Shown here one piece after another: positions 7,321 to 16,220 of a stretch of 64,000 bases of DNA (positions are counted from its first letter, which is position 1; every line of letters starts with the position of its first letter). The stretch spans positions 19,517-83,516 of the forward strand of contig NZ_JAAHHW010000019.1 of NCBI RefSeq assembly GCF_010692325.1, read 5' to 3'. A program made the position numbers and the translations under genes. This DNA comes from Moorena sp. SIO3I8 (GTDB taxonomy: Bacteria; Cyanobacteriota; Cyanobacteriia; Cyanobacteriales; Coleofasciculaceae). The notes under the pieces were generated by a model. That model was not told the DNA's origin. It did no database searches and worked only from the letters and a program-made list of their open reading frames with translations.

Positions 7321-10300
7321 ATGGCAATGGCTGACAATACATCTGATACCCAATTTGACTTTCTATTACAAGTACTACAAGCAACTGCAGACAGTAATGG
7401 TGACGCGCAGGTAGTTTACCCATTACTGGCAGCAAATACAGACAAACTTAATCAGAAGTTAGCAGAATTATTGCGGGATTGGGCAACAAATAGGCTGGCG
7501 AAAGCGGAAGCAAATGAAGCAAAGTCCCTAGCAGCAGTTATTGGCACTTTCAGCGATCAAATTCAGCAATTCCCCTTGGGTGATAAAGCCAGCAATATGG
7601 AAATTGCCATTACTGGCTATGAAGTCGCACTAACTGTTTTCACCCGTGAAGCATTTCCCGAAAATTGGGCAAGGATACAAACTACTATCGGTATTGCTTA
7701 CTATTACAGAATCAAAGGTGATAAAGCACAGAATATAGAAGAGGCTATCGCTTGTTACAAACAGGCTCTTAGAGTTTATACCTTGGAGGCATTTCCTGTT
7801 AATTGGGCATTGACACAAAATAATCTCGGTACTGCTTACCGTCACCGAATCAAAGGGCAGAAAGCACAGAATATAGAAGAAGCTATCACTTGTTACCAAC
7901 AGGCTCTTAGAGTTTATACATTTGAGGCATTTCCCGAATATTGGGCATCGACACAAACTAATCTCGGTATTGCTTACCTTGACCGAATCAAAGGGGAGAA
8001 AGCACAGAATAGAGAAGAGGCCATCGCTTGTTCTAAAAAGGCTCTTAGAGTTTATACATTTGAGGCATCTCCTGTTGATTGGGCAAGGATACAAACTACT
8101 ATCGGTATTGCTTACTCTGACCGAATCAAAGGGGAGAAAGCACAGAATATTGAAAAGGCTATCCCTTGTTACCAACAGGCTCTTACAGTTTATACATTTG
8201 AGGCATTTCCTGTTGATTGGGCATTGACACAAAATAATCTCGGTAATGTTTACTCTGACCGAATCAAAGGGGAGAAAGCACAGAATATAGAAGAGGCCAT
8301 CGCTTGTTTCCAACAGGCTCTTAGAGTTTATACCTTTGAGGCATTTCCTGTTGATTGGGCAAGGACACAAAATAATCTCGGTATTGCTTACGGTGACCGA
8401 ATCAAAGGAAAGAAAGCACAGAATATAGAAGAGGCCATTGATTGTTTCCAACAGGCTCTTATCGTCAGAACCTTTGAGAGATTTCCAGAAAATTGGGCAT
8501 TGACACAAAATAATCTCGGTATTGCTTACCGTCTCCGAATCGAAGGGGAAAAAGCACAGAATATAGAAGAGGCCATCGCTTGTTCTAAAAAAGCTCTTAT
8601 AGTTTATACATTTGAGGCATTTCCTGTTGATTGGGCATTGACACAAAATAATCTCGGTATTGCTTACCGTGAGCGAATCAAAGGTGATAAAGCACAGAAT
8701 AGAGAAGAGGCTATCACTTGTTTCCAACAGGCTCTTAAAGTAAGAACCTTTGAGGCTTTTCCTGTTGATTGGTCAGGGACACAAAATAATATCGGTAGTG
8801 CTTACGCTGACCGAATCAAAGGTGATAAAGCACAGAATAGAGAAGAGGCTATCACTTGTTTCCAAAAGGCTCTTAGAGTTAGAACCTTTGAGGCTTTTCC
8901 CCAAGACTATCTAGATATTAAACAAAACCTTGGTTTGGCTTACCAAGATGCTCAAAATTTCCCGGCAGCTTACAAGGCTTTTGATGCTGCCATTAAAACC
9001 GTAGAATTCCTGCGAGATGAAATTATTTATGGTTCTGGAGTAGAAGAGTACAAGACTAAACTAGCTGAACAGTACCACCAAAGCTATCGAGGCATGGTAG
9101 AAACTTGCCTAGCCTTAACTAATATCACCGAAGCCATTGAATATGTTGAACGGAGCAAAACCGGCAATTTAGTTGAAAAGATTCTCAGCCGTGAGCTGAA
9201 AACCATCTTTCCCGCAGATGTTGTTACTCAACTAGAACAATACAGGGACGAAATAGCCATAGGTCAATATCAAATCCAGCATAGCAAAGCTGACAATCCA
9301 ACAGCCCTGGCACAACGTCTTCAAGAATTGCGACAGCAGCGGAATGATTTACAAGACCAATATTTACCTATCGGTTCTACCTTTAAGTTTGATAAATTTC
9401 ATAATGAAAATCTGAATGACTACACTGCCATTGTGGAGTTTTACATTACGGGGGATAAGCTGCTCACTTTCATCTTTACCAACAAAACCCAGCCGCCTAT
9501 GGTTTGGCAATCTGAGCCACAAGACTTAGACAAATTGGTAAATTGGATAAATGAATATCTGGGAAGCTACTACACCGAAAAATCTGATTGGCAGAAAGAG
9601 CTGAGTAACCGCCTACATTTACTGGCAAAAATTCTGCACATTGATGACATCATTGAGCAGATTCCAGAAACGTGCGATCGCTTAATTTTAATCCCCCATC
9701 AGTATTTACATTTGTTCCCCATTCATGCTTTACCGATTAACAGTAAACAGGGAGAAGGTAAATCTAAAATTCTGATGGATCGGTTTCCAGCAGGGGTAAG
9801 TTACGCCCCTAGCTGTCAACTACTCCAACTTACTAAAACCAGAAAACGCCCAGAAGAGTTTACCCACCTGTTTGCGGTTCAAAACCCTACTGATGATTTG
9901 GATTACACTAACCTAGAAGTGGAAGTGATTAAATCATTTTTCCAAGCTGCTGAAGTCCTAGCCAGCCAAGACGCAAAAGAAGCTACTATCAAAGTGAATC
10001 AGAACTTGACAACAGCCCACTATTGCCATTTTTCCTGTCATGGCTATTTCAACCCAGAATCACCTGTAGAATCGGCACTGGTTTTAGCGGAAACGAAAAC
10101 AAAACAGATAGTCCAAGACAAAACTACAGAAGATGGATTTCTGACTTTAGGGGAAATTTTTGGCCTCAAATTAGAACAATGTCGCCTTGTCACTCTTTCC
10201 GCTTGCGAAACAGGATTAATCGATTTCAAGAATAGCAGCGATGAATACATTGGTTTATCCAGTGGTTTTCTAGTTGCGGGTAGTCCAGCAGTAGTTAGTA

Positions 10301-10578
10301 GCCTGTGGACTGTAAACCAGGTGTCTACAGCGTTGTTGCTGATTAAATTTTATGAGAATCTGCAAAACCAGATGTCTTTAGCAGTTGCCCTTAACAAAGC
10401 TCAACTCTGGCTGCGGAATGCCACCAAAGAAGAATTACAGCAGTGGACAAGTGATTTGCCCTTGAGTCTGAGTCACCAAGAACAGTTATATGACGACTTG
10501 TTTGATGATGATGAACTAGATCCTATACCTTATGAACAACCCTACCATTGGGCAGCTTTCTGTGCCATTGGTCAATAG
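7321..10578 (+). CDS. TPR-CHAT protein (caspase-like protease with tetratricopeptide-like repeats)
   Basis: 1085 residues from the ATG at 7321 (a TTG directly before it is ignored). Residues about 130-560 consist of nine to ten 46-residue repeats, each carrying the pattern CxxQALRVYTFEAFPVDW, then TQNNLGIAYxDRIKGEKAQN. These are kinesin-light-chain-like TPR units longer than the canonical 34. The C-terminal CHAT domain (about 790-1085) has the caspase-like His-Cys dyad: His907 in HFSCHGYF and Cys962 in TLSACETGL. CHAT proteases are linked to programmed cell death, gasdermin activation and HetF-like functions in other systems (family knowledge). The TPR units are nearly identical at DNA level, pointing to recent unit duplication. 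Two genes follow closely and probably form an operon. Confidence 0.9.
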   Translation: MAMADNTSDTQFDFLLQVLQATADSNGDAQVVYPLLAANTDKLNQKLAELLRDWATNRLAKAEANEAKSLAAVIGTFSDQIQQFPLGDKASNMEIAITGYEVALTVFTREAFPENWARIQTTIGIAYYYRIKGDKAQNIEEAIACYKQALRVYTLEAFPVNWALTQNNLGTAYRHRIKGQKAQNIEEAITCYQQALRVYTFEAFPEYWASTQTNLGIAYLDRIKGEKAQNREEAIACSKKALRVYTFEASPVDWARIQTTIGIAYSDRIKGEKAQNIEKAIPCYQQALTVYTFEAFPVDWALTQNNLGNVYSDRIKGEKAQNIEEAIACFQQALRVYTFEAFPVDWARTQNNLGIAYGDRIKGKKAQNIEEAIDCFQQALIVRTFERFPENWALTQNNLGIAYRLRIEGEKAQNIEEAIACSKKALIVYTFEAFPVDWALTQNNLGIAYRERIKGDKAQNREEAITCFQQALKVRTFEAFPVDWSGTQNNIGSAYADRIKGDKAQNREEAITCFQKALRVRTFEAFPQDYLDIKQNLGLAYQDAQNFPAAYKAFDAAIKTVEFLRDEIIYGSGVEEYKTKLAEQYHQSYRGMVETCLALTNITEAIEYVERSKTGNLVEKILSRELKTIFPADVVTQLEQYRDEIAIGQYQIQHSKADNPTALAQRLQELRQQRNDLQDQYLPIGSTFKFDKFHNENLNDYTAIVEFYITGDKLLTFIFTNKTQPPMVWQSEPQDLDKLVNWINEYLGSYYTEKSDWQKELSNRLHLLAKILHIDDIIEQIPETCDRLILIPHQYLHLFPIHALPINSKQGEGKSKILMDRFPAGVSYAPSCQLLQLTKTRKRPEEFTHLFAVQNPTDDLDYTNLEVEVIKSFFQAAEVLASQDAKEATIKVNQNLTTAHYCHFSCHGYFNPESPVESALVLAETKTKQIVQDKTTEDGFLTLGEIFGLKLEQCRLVTLSACETGLIDFKNSSDEYIGLSSGFLVAGSPAVVSSLWTVNQVSTALLLIKFYENLQNQMSLAVALNKAQLWLRNATKEELQQWTSDLPLSLSHQEQLYDDLFDDDELDPIPYEQPYHWAAFCAIGQ
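7700..8890. repeat. In-frame 138-bp tandem repeats inside the TPR-CHAT gene
   Basis: The landmark AAAGCACAGAATA recurs every 138 bp (for example at 7861 and 7999), with long identical stretches between units. The period is a multiple of 3, so unit gain or loss keeps the frame. The long open minus-strand frame at 7630-8727 is a by-product of this repetition. Confidence 0.9.
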
Positions 10579-10612
10579 TCCTGATTCATTGATTAAATTT
10601 GAGTGATTTGCC

Positions 10613-11002
10613 ATGAAATTCGCCTACAAAAACATCAAATCATTTACTTTATTAATACAAAACAATCCAGAAATTTTGAGCATTCAAGACAGACAAAATC
10701 TTGAGGAAAATCTTCCAGAAGATATTGAAAATATTTTAAAATTTATTCTAGATTGGTGCCAAAAACGACCAGAAGTTAACCAGGCTTTGCGGCAAGTGCG
10801 AAAAACTCTGCCTGACGATAAAAATAAATCAAAAATATTTGGGTTTGATGACCCTAAAGCTGAAGAAGAACAAGAACAATACGAAGCACATCTGCGGATA
10901 ACCTTGATTAATACCCTCCGTCAGAGTTACGATCCAGAAAAATCGAAATCCAAAACTACCGAAGAAAAACTGAAATTCAAAACTACCGAAGCTGATGAAT
11001 GA
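10613..11002 (+). CDS. Small acidic helical protein of the CHAT operon, unknown
   Basis: 129 residues, starting 34 bases after the CHAT gene. I do not recognise a domain. Residues about 15-70 look like a compact helical unit (NNPEILSIQDRQNLEENLPE followed by a Trp-Cys segment). Residues 80-129 are highly charged and low-complexity, ending in K/E/T-rich text. Its TGA overlaps the next gene's ATG by 8 bp, so the two are likely translationally coupled. By position it could be an adaptor or regulator linking the CHAT protease to the membrane protein downstream; that is inference. Confidence 0.65.
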   Translation: MKFAYKNIKSFTLLIQNNPEILSIQDRQNLEENLPEDIENILKFILDWCQKRPEVNQALRQVRKTLPDDKNKSKIFGFDDPKAEEEQEQYEAHLRITLINTLRQSYDPEKSKSKTTEEKLKFKTTEADE

Positions 11003-12371
11003 TACCTTGTTTCAAATCAACAATATCAGCGTCATCCTATACGCCTTCCATCTGTGCCAGGACTTAACTCAAGAAGTAGGACAGTTACGGCAAGATGCTG
11101 AAGGATTATGGCAAAATTGTGCTAAACTCAGTAAACCCCTAGCTATCGAAGAGTTAAAATGTTTACCCCAAAAAATACAATCTTATTCAAATCAAACACT
11201 TACAACAAGCCGTTACTCAAAACTACTCGAACAACCTCTAAGAATAAAAGGATCTAACCCAAAAGTAAAAGTCGAACCCCATAAAATTGATGATACTTAC
11301 GCTCTTGACCTAACGCTGAAATACAATAATGTCAGTAAACTTAGTGAACTCAATCTTAATCCTCAAGGGTGTCTGCTAGCCAGCACTATTCAAGCTTCCT
11401 TGGGACAAACCTTAGTGCTCTATGGCGAACCCGTGGGCACTCCTGAGGAAGATAGCAAGTTAGCCAATGCTTGTGTGGATGCTTTTTTCCAGGGAACCGA
11501 CGAAAAACCCCAATTTAGCGCATCTGGGCAGTTATTTGGTAGCCCCATTTTTGCCTATGACAATGGTAAGGAGAAACCAACGGAGCAATGTCACCTTCTG
11601 GTCTGGTTAAACCGTCACCCAGAAACCTTAAACCTGGCACAAAAGACTTACTTTTCATTGTTAAATCTGTTGTGCTGTCGCAGTAAAATCCTGTTTGCTT
11701 ATGATCAAGCCCGTTGGTGTTATCGCCAAACTAGAGGACTCTATGGGCAACTGGAACAAGAGGTTCAAGGCTTCAAGGAATTGCCAAGGGAGCGAAAAAC
11801 AAGGCTAGAGCAACTGAAGCAGAAACTGACCGAGATGCCATCCAAGACCTTTGACTATGCTGGTTATCTGCGAGACATGGAAGATCACAAAACTGCGATC
11901 GCTACCAATGCCGCCAACTATAACTACTGGCTAAAAAAAATCAGTGAATCTAGTCTCAAAGACGATAATATCGAGTTTTTGGAAGACTTCCTAAACCAAA
12001 GAACCGAGCTATTTCAAAATCAGATTCAAGTCAATCTCAATTATCTCAAACCCGGTCAGCAACTATTTGACCAGATGCTTGGTAGTATCCGAGGCATTGT
12101 GGAAACTGAACAAGCACAACAAGAGAAACGATTAGAACGTTGGATTGCCTCGGTGGGTATTGGTTTAGCGGTCAGTGGTATTTCTTCCCAAACTGATGCT
12201 AAACCTCTAGAAGCGATCTTGATCAAACTAAACCCCAATGTATCTATAGAAAAATGCCCTAAAGCTGAACTCCAGTCTTGCTTGAGTTACACTTTCTGGT
12301 TTGTGCTATTTCATGTTTTGCTTGGTGTGGGAGTTGGTGCGATTACTGCTTTAATTTTGGGTCGAAAGTAG
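10995..12371 (+). CDS. Membrane-anchored coiled-coil protein of the CHAT operon, unknown
   Basis: 458 residues; the start overlaps the end of the preceding gene by 8 bp. The N-terminal 230 residues look globular (LFGSPIFAYDNGKE, then a Trp-containing strand). Residues about 235-370 are long charged helices likely to form a coiled coil (LEQEVQGFKELPRERKTR). The extreme C-terminus (about 430-455) is a strong transmembrane helix, FWFVLFHVLLGVGVGAITAL, followed by the short basic tail LGRK. A weaker hydrophobic segment lies near 385-400. No family is recognised. A tail-anchored partner beside a caspase-like protease is suggestive of a substrate or effector; this is inference. Confidence 0.7.
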   Translation: MNDTLFQINNISVILYAFHLCQDLTQEVGQLRQDAEGLWQNCAKLSKPLAIEELKCLPQKIQSYSNQTLTTSRYSKLLEQPLRIKGSNPKVKVEPHKIDDTYALDLTLKYNNVSKLSELNLNPQGCLLASTIQASLGQTLVLYGEPVGTPEEDSKLANACVDAFFQGTDEKPQFSASGQLFGSPIFAYDNGKEKPTEQCHLLVWLNRHPETLNLAQKTYFSLLNLLCCRSKILFAYDQARWCYRQTRGLYGQLEQEVQGFKELPRERKTRLEQLKQKLTEMPSKTFDYAGYLRDMEDHKTAIATNAANYNYWLKKISESSLKDDNIEFLEDFLNQRTELFQNQIQVNLNYLKPGQQLFDQMLGSIRGIVETEQAQQEKRLERWIASVGIGLAVSGISSQTDAKPLEAILIKLNPNVSIEKCPKAELQSCLSYTFWFVLFHVLLGVGVGAITALILGRK

Positions 12372-12408
12372 GGAGTCGGGAGTCGGGAGTCGGGAGTCAG
12401 GAGTCGGG
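12372..12408. repeat. Heptamer array (GGGAGTC)
   Basis: Five GGGAGTC-type heptamers starting directly at the stop codon of the preceding gene. The rest of 12409-12630 shows nothing notable. Confidence 0.88.
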
Positions 12409-12630
12409 GGCTTTTCTGGTGGGCAAAAACCCTTTGGTTCTTTTGATAATTCTAGAGCCTAAAATTTTGCCCACCCTACTTTATAAAAGTTTATTCTTTT
12501 GATAAATAATTTATAACTCAAAGTTAAACTTTGTGATATAATTTTAGCTCTGGAATCAAGTAGACAGCCTTTTCTAGGGTAGTGAGGCAATGCTGCGTGG
12601 GTTTTGGATAAATCTTTCTAAGCTGTGGTT

Positions 12631-13015
12631 GGGATCCCCCTCCCGTCCCCCTTAATAAGGGGGAAGCCAATTAATAAGGGTGAAGCCAATTTTCCCCCCT
12701 TAATAAGGGTGAAGCCAATTTTCCCCCCTTAATAAGGGTGAAGCCAATTTTCCCCCCTTGCTAAGGGTGAAGCCAATTTTCCCCCCTTAATAAGGGTGAA
12801 GCCTATTTTCCCCCCTTAATAAGGGTGAAGCCTATTTTCCCCCCTTAATAAGGGTGAAGCCAATTTTCCCCCCTTGCTAAGGGTGAAGCCAATTTTCCCC
12901 CCTTAATAAGGGTGAAGCCTATTTTCCCCCCTTAATAAGGGTGAAGCCAATTTTCCCCCCTTGCTAAGGGTGAAGCCAATTTTCCCCCCTTGCTAAGGGG
13001 GGTTAGGGGGGATCC
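12631..13015. repeat. 29-bp tandem array inside a palindromic GGGATCC-ended element
   Basis: About 11-12 head-to-tail copies of a 29-bp unit (AAGGGTGAAGCCAATTTTCC plus CCCCTTAAT), counted from aaggg at 12676, 12705 and so on. Variants read TTGCTAAGG or GCCTATTTT. The array is bounded by inverted ends, GGGATCCCCC at 12631-12640 and GGGGGATCCC at 13006-13015. There are no unique spacers, so this is not a CRISPR. It reads like a dispersed C-rich palindromic repeat whose centre has expanded. Confidence 0.85.
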
Positions 13016-13088
13016 CTACTCTTACGTTACCAATCCTTGAACCCCCTGGCTTATACCTCACCGGAAAGGCTATAGTTTCACATCAATT

Positions 13089-14252
13089 ATGAGCAACATT
13101 TCAGAGCAACCTATAGAAAGAAGCCAACCGGCAAACCAAACTAACAATATTCTGGAATGGATTAAAGTTGTACTTTTAGTATATCTGCTAATTGTAGCAG
13201 TTGGCATGATTGGTACGGGTTTTAAATCCGCAACCGGATCACAGGCTAAAGAATTATTTGCCTTTGCCACTAATCCTTTCTTAGGACTAATCGTTGGTAC
13301 CGTTGCCACAGCATTAATTCAATCATCAAGTACCGTAACTTCAATTATTGTTGGTTTAGTGGCTGGAGGCTTACCGGTAACCACTGCTGTGCCAATGGTG
13401 ATGGGGGCAAATATTGGTACCAGTATTACCAATACCTTAGTTAGTTTAGGTCATATTGGGGATAAGAAAGAATTTAAGCGAGCCTTTGCTGCCGCTACAA
13501 TCCATGACTTTTTCAACTTACTGAGTGTAGTCATTTTTCTGCCCGTTGAGATTATCTTTCACCCCCTAGAGAAGATTGCCCATTTCTTAGCTCAAAACTT
13601 AGTAGGAGGCGGTTCTCTAAGTGTCAAAGATTTGAACTTTGTCAAAGCTGCCACTAAGCCAGTTGTGAGTGTGTTTAAAACCATAACTCACGTTTTACCA
13701 GGGCCCTTTGATGGTATTGCTTTGATTATTTTAGGAATCGCGATGATTTTCTTGACCATTAGTTTTATTGGCAAACTGCTTAAAGTCCTAATGGTCGGTC
13801 GTGCCAAAGATATTCTTCATACAGCCATTGGTAAAGGACCAATCGCCGGTATTGCTGCTGGTACCTTAATGACAGTTCTGGTTCAATCTTCCTCCACTAC
13901 CACCAGCTTGATGGTACCCTTGGCCGGTGCAGGGGTATTTGGCCTAGCGCAAATCTATCCCTTTACCCTTGGTGCGAACATTGGCACCTGTATTACCGCC
14001 TTGCTAGCAGCCACCGCTGTTTCTGGCGCAGAAGCCGTTCCTGCCCTAGAAATTGCCATGGTTCACTTGATCTACAACGTGCTTGGGGTGGTTATCATCT
14101 ATGGCATTCCCTTCCTCTGTCGCTTGCCAATTATCAGTGCAGAAACCCTCGCTGCTGTGGCTAGTGAACGAAAAGCGATCGCATTTGCCTATATCATAGG
14201 CGTCTTTTTTGTGATTCCTGGCATCCTCCTTGGTGCTACGGCCATTTTCTAA
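13089..14252 (+). CDS. Na+/phosphate cotransporter family protein, second copy
   Basis: 387 residues, closely similar along its length to the product of 3024-4163: the same QSSSTVTSIIVGLVAGG and QSSSTTTSL segments, the same GANIGT motifs and the same AAATIHDFFNL loop. The N-terminus differs (MSNISEQPIERSQPANQTNN). It is followed after about 100 bases by a coiled-coil protein and then by a decayed pstS, so this stretch looks like a phosphate-acquisition island. Sequence divergence between the copies, including third positions, argues that the duplication is not very recent. Confidence 0.88.
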   Translation: MSNISEQPIERSQPANQTNNILEWIKVVLLVYLLIVAVGMIGTGFKSATGSQAKELFAFATNPFLGLIVGTVATALIQSSSTVTSIIVGLVAGGLPVTTAVPMVMGANIGTSITNTLVSLGHIGDKKEFKRAFAAATIHDFFNLLSVVIFLPVEIIFHPLEKIAHFLAQNLVGGGSLSVKDLNFVKAATKPVVSVFKTITHVLPGPFDGIALIILGIAMIFLTISFIGKLLKVLMVGRAKDILHTAIGKGPIAGIAAGTLMTVLVQSSSTTTSLMVPLAGAGVFGLAQIYPFTLGANIGTCITALLAATAVSGAEAVPALEIAMVHLIYNVLGVVIIYGIPFLCRLPIISAETLAAVASERKAIAFAYIIGVFFVIPGILLGATAIF

Positions 14253-14305
14253 TAGTGGAATAATCAAACATTTATAGGGAGCTTAAATAAATTTTGATAA
14301 TTTTT

Positions 14306-14342
14306 GTTCCCTACTCCCTACTCCCTACTCCCTACTCCCTTC
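14306..14342. repeat. Heptamer array (CTACTCC)
   Basis: About four to five TACTCCC-type heptamers ending a few bases before the next start codon. An in-frame TTG upstream at 14294 would read through the array and is rejected as a start. Confidence 0.85.
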
Positions 14343-14350
14343 CCTATACC

Positions 14351-14623
14351 ATGAATGAAAGATTGGAATATATTGAAAAATTAGAAGGGCAAATTAACGA
14401 AGCCCAGACTACTCTCAACCGCTTAAAGGCAGAACGAGAGGAACTCATCCAAAAATTGCAACATGAAGAAATCGAGCGTCTAGAAGAACATTTAGAAAAC
14501 GCTCAAGTTAAACTCAAAGACATTAACGCAGCAGCTGAAGAAGCATGGCACGAATTAAAAGAAACCATCGAACAGCTGCTGCATACTATCAGTGATAGCT
14601 TAAAAAACCTGATGCATAAATAA
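14351..14623 (+). CDS. Small coiled-coil protein, unknown
   Basis: 90 residues from the ATG at 14351. Almost the whole chain is one charged amphipathic helix (KLEGQINEAQTTLNRLKAER, then EEIERLEEHLENAQ), with a more hydrophobic C-terminus (LLHTISDSLKNLMHK). It sits between the second Na/Pi cotransporter and the pstS remnant, in the same orientation and 28 bases before the latter. That position resembles genes for PhoU-like or accessory factors, but it is far too short for PhoU and I assign no function. Confidence 0.7.
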   Translation: MNERLEYIEKLEGQINEAQTTLNRLKAEREELIQKLQHEEIERLEEHLENAQVKLKDINAAAEEAWHELKETIEQLLHTISDSLKNLMHK

Positions 14624-14651
14624 AGCGATAAAAATTTCCAAGGAAAAAACC

Positions 14652-15245
14652 ATGAAGACAATCTTAGGAGCATTAGTTGCTACTCTTGGTGTAATCACCC
14701 TAGCTACTGGATGTTCAAATCAAGTACAAGACTCAGCACAATCTGGCATCCTGGGCGATGGTGAATTTAGCACTGAATCAGTCAATGTTTTATCAGTTTC
14801 CACCGGCAAATTCATCAAAATTGATGGCTCTAGCACCGTCTTTCCCATTTCTTATGAAGCAGCTAAGCGTTACCAACGAGATGTTACCGATGCCCCTGCG
14901 ATCGCAGTCAGCTTTTCTGGTACTGGCGGCGGTTTCAAGAAGTTTTGTGCTGGGGATACGGACATCAATGATGCCTCTCGCCCGATTGAAGCAGATGAGA
15001 TGGCAACCTGCAAGGCCAATGGAGTAAGTATATTGAACTTCCCGTCGCCTTAGATGCTATTACCCTGGTAGTCAGCCCTAAAAATACTTGGGCTGAGGAT
15101 ATTTCCGTAGCAGAATTGAATAAAATTTGGCAACCACAAGCAAACGTAAAAATCGAAAAGTGGAATCAAATTCGTCAGTCTTGGCCAGACCGTCCTCTTA
15201 ATCTCTATGGTCCAGGAGAGGATTCCGGAACCTTTGACTATATAT
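14652..15245 (+). pseudogene. pstS remnant (phosphate ABC transporter substrate-binding protein)
   Basis: The start is intact: a lipoprotein signal (MKTILGALVATLGVITLATG, then Cys21) and the PstS hallmarks KIDGSSTVFPISYEA and [20 protein letters not shown]. After CKANGV the frame shifts by one base near 15026. The correct sequence continues in the next frame as [20 protein letters not shown], through KWNQIRQSWPDRP and LYGPGEDSGTFDY, ending at about 15241. Everything beyond GTFDY, more than half of a normal PstS (about 330 residues), is missing. It therefore carries one frameshift and a C-terminal deletion. If translated, a 133-residue truncated lipoprotein would be made. Confidence 0.85.
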
Positions 15246-15374
15246 TTTTCGACCTCAGAGTTAGAAGAAGTTTTGCTTACTCCCTTGAAAGTTTTAATGG
15301 AACAGCCAAAATTTATTAGTGGTTTGACTTGTTTTCATTGGTGGCCTAAAACAACGTTTGCGATAACTGATTAG
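15246..15374 (+). pseudogene. C-terminal fragment of an unidentified gene joined to the pstS remnant
   Basis: Directly after the pstS homology a different frame reads STSELEEVLLTPLKVLMEQP and ends FHWWPKTTFAITD at a TAG (15372-15374). Its composition is protein-like, but I do not recognise it. It is best explained as the tail of another gene fused to pstS by a deletion. Confidence 0.4.
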
Positions 15375-15451
15375 CCGGATTTGATATTATAACTTTTTGT
15401 ACCACACTTCTGTAAAATTCTTCCAATTCCTTTGTGCTGGTAACGTGAACG

Positions 15452-15625
15452 TAAGCATTCAGCCGTCAGCCGTCAGCCGTCAGCCGTCAGCCGTCAGCAT
15501 TCAGCCGTCAGCTGACGTAACAAAGATTAAACGAAGCTTACTTGTTTTATTTAAAAGCTCAAAGCTCAAAGCTGAGAGCTGAGAGCTGAGAGCTGAGAGC
15601 TGATAGCTGATAGCTGAATGCTTAC
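15452..15625. repeat. Compound heptamer array (CAGCCGT, GAGAGCT, GATAGCT)
   Basis: CAGCCGT copies (15461-15510), a unique spacer, then GAGAGCT and GATAGCT copies (15570-15615). The end segments GTAAGCATTCAGC and GCTGAATGCTTAC are inverted repeats of one another, so the whole looks like a hairpin element whose arms have grown by heptamers. Confidence 0.85.
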
Positions 15626-15724
15626 AGGTGAACAAGCTTTTACCCCTTCTATATCCAGAAGTTCTGTCAGCAGTTTAATTTCCTTTTTTGATGCCATAAT
15701 GACAAATACATCCTCAAATTACAT

Positions 15725-15897
15725 TATAGCGGTTTTTAGTATAACGAGGTACACAGGCTTTTTTACCTCTTGCTAGCATGCCTATTGCTAGCATGCCTAT
15801 TGCCTCTTTTATGCTCCCTGCTCCCTGCTCCGAAGTCCCTACTCCCTGCTCCCTACTCCCTCAAAACATGTACCTCACCTAATTGAAAACCGCTATA
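15725..15897. repeat. MITE-like inverted-repeat element enclosing heptamers
   Basis: Starts TATAGCGGTTTTTAG, then GAGGTACACAGG. Ends TACCTCACC, then GAAAACCGCTATA. The ends are imperfect inverted repeats, and the interior holds TGCTCCC/TACTCCC heptamers. The same end sequences recur at 41922-42051 and 42218-42347. The following DNA (15898-16220) shows no gene. Confidence 0.75.
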
Positions 15898-16220
15898 TAA
15901 CAATAGATTATCCTTAGAAGTCAAATCAAGCTACATGTCAGGCTATAATTTGATCCATTTTTTGAGTTTAGTTAAGGTTTCAGCTAACATTTTAGCATAG
16001 TAGATACTGAAGACCCATAGTTAAAAAAATTACTATTAGTAAAACCCAATGGACACAATTAAATTAAATGATAATCAATGCTTGAAATGTTGTCAGAATC
16101 ACAAGGAGTAAAGAGTTGAGCGTAGAGCATCAGGATAATTAATGATTCTATTCCCTACGGTCGGTGAAACCAGCAACCGTAATATAGAAATGCGATAAGT
16201 ATTCAACCGGACATGATCTA

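Noticed and set aside
7630..8727. Long open minus-strand frame of 365 codons inside the TPR-CHAT gene
   Set aside because: It arises because the 138-bp units are in phase and happen to lack stops on the other strand. Its repetitive text (SDGLFYILCFLPFDS) has no domain, and the plus-strand gene is certain.
12631..13015. Possible CRISPR array
   Set aside because: The 29-bp units are directly adjacent with no unique spacers, and no cas genes are near.
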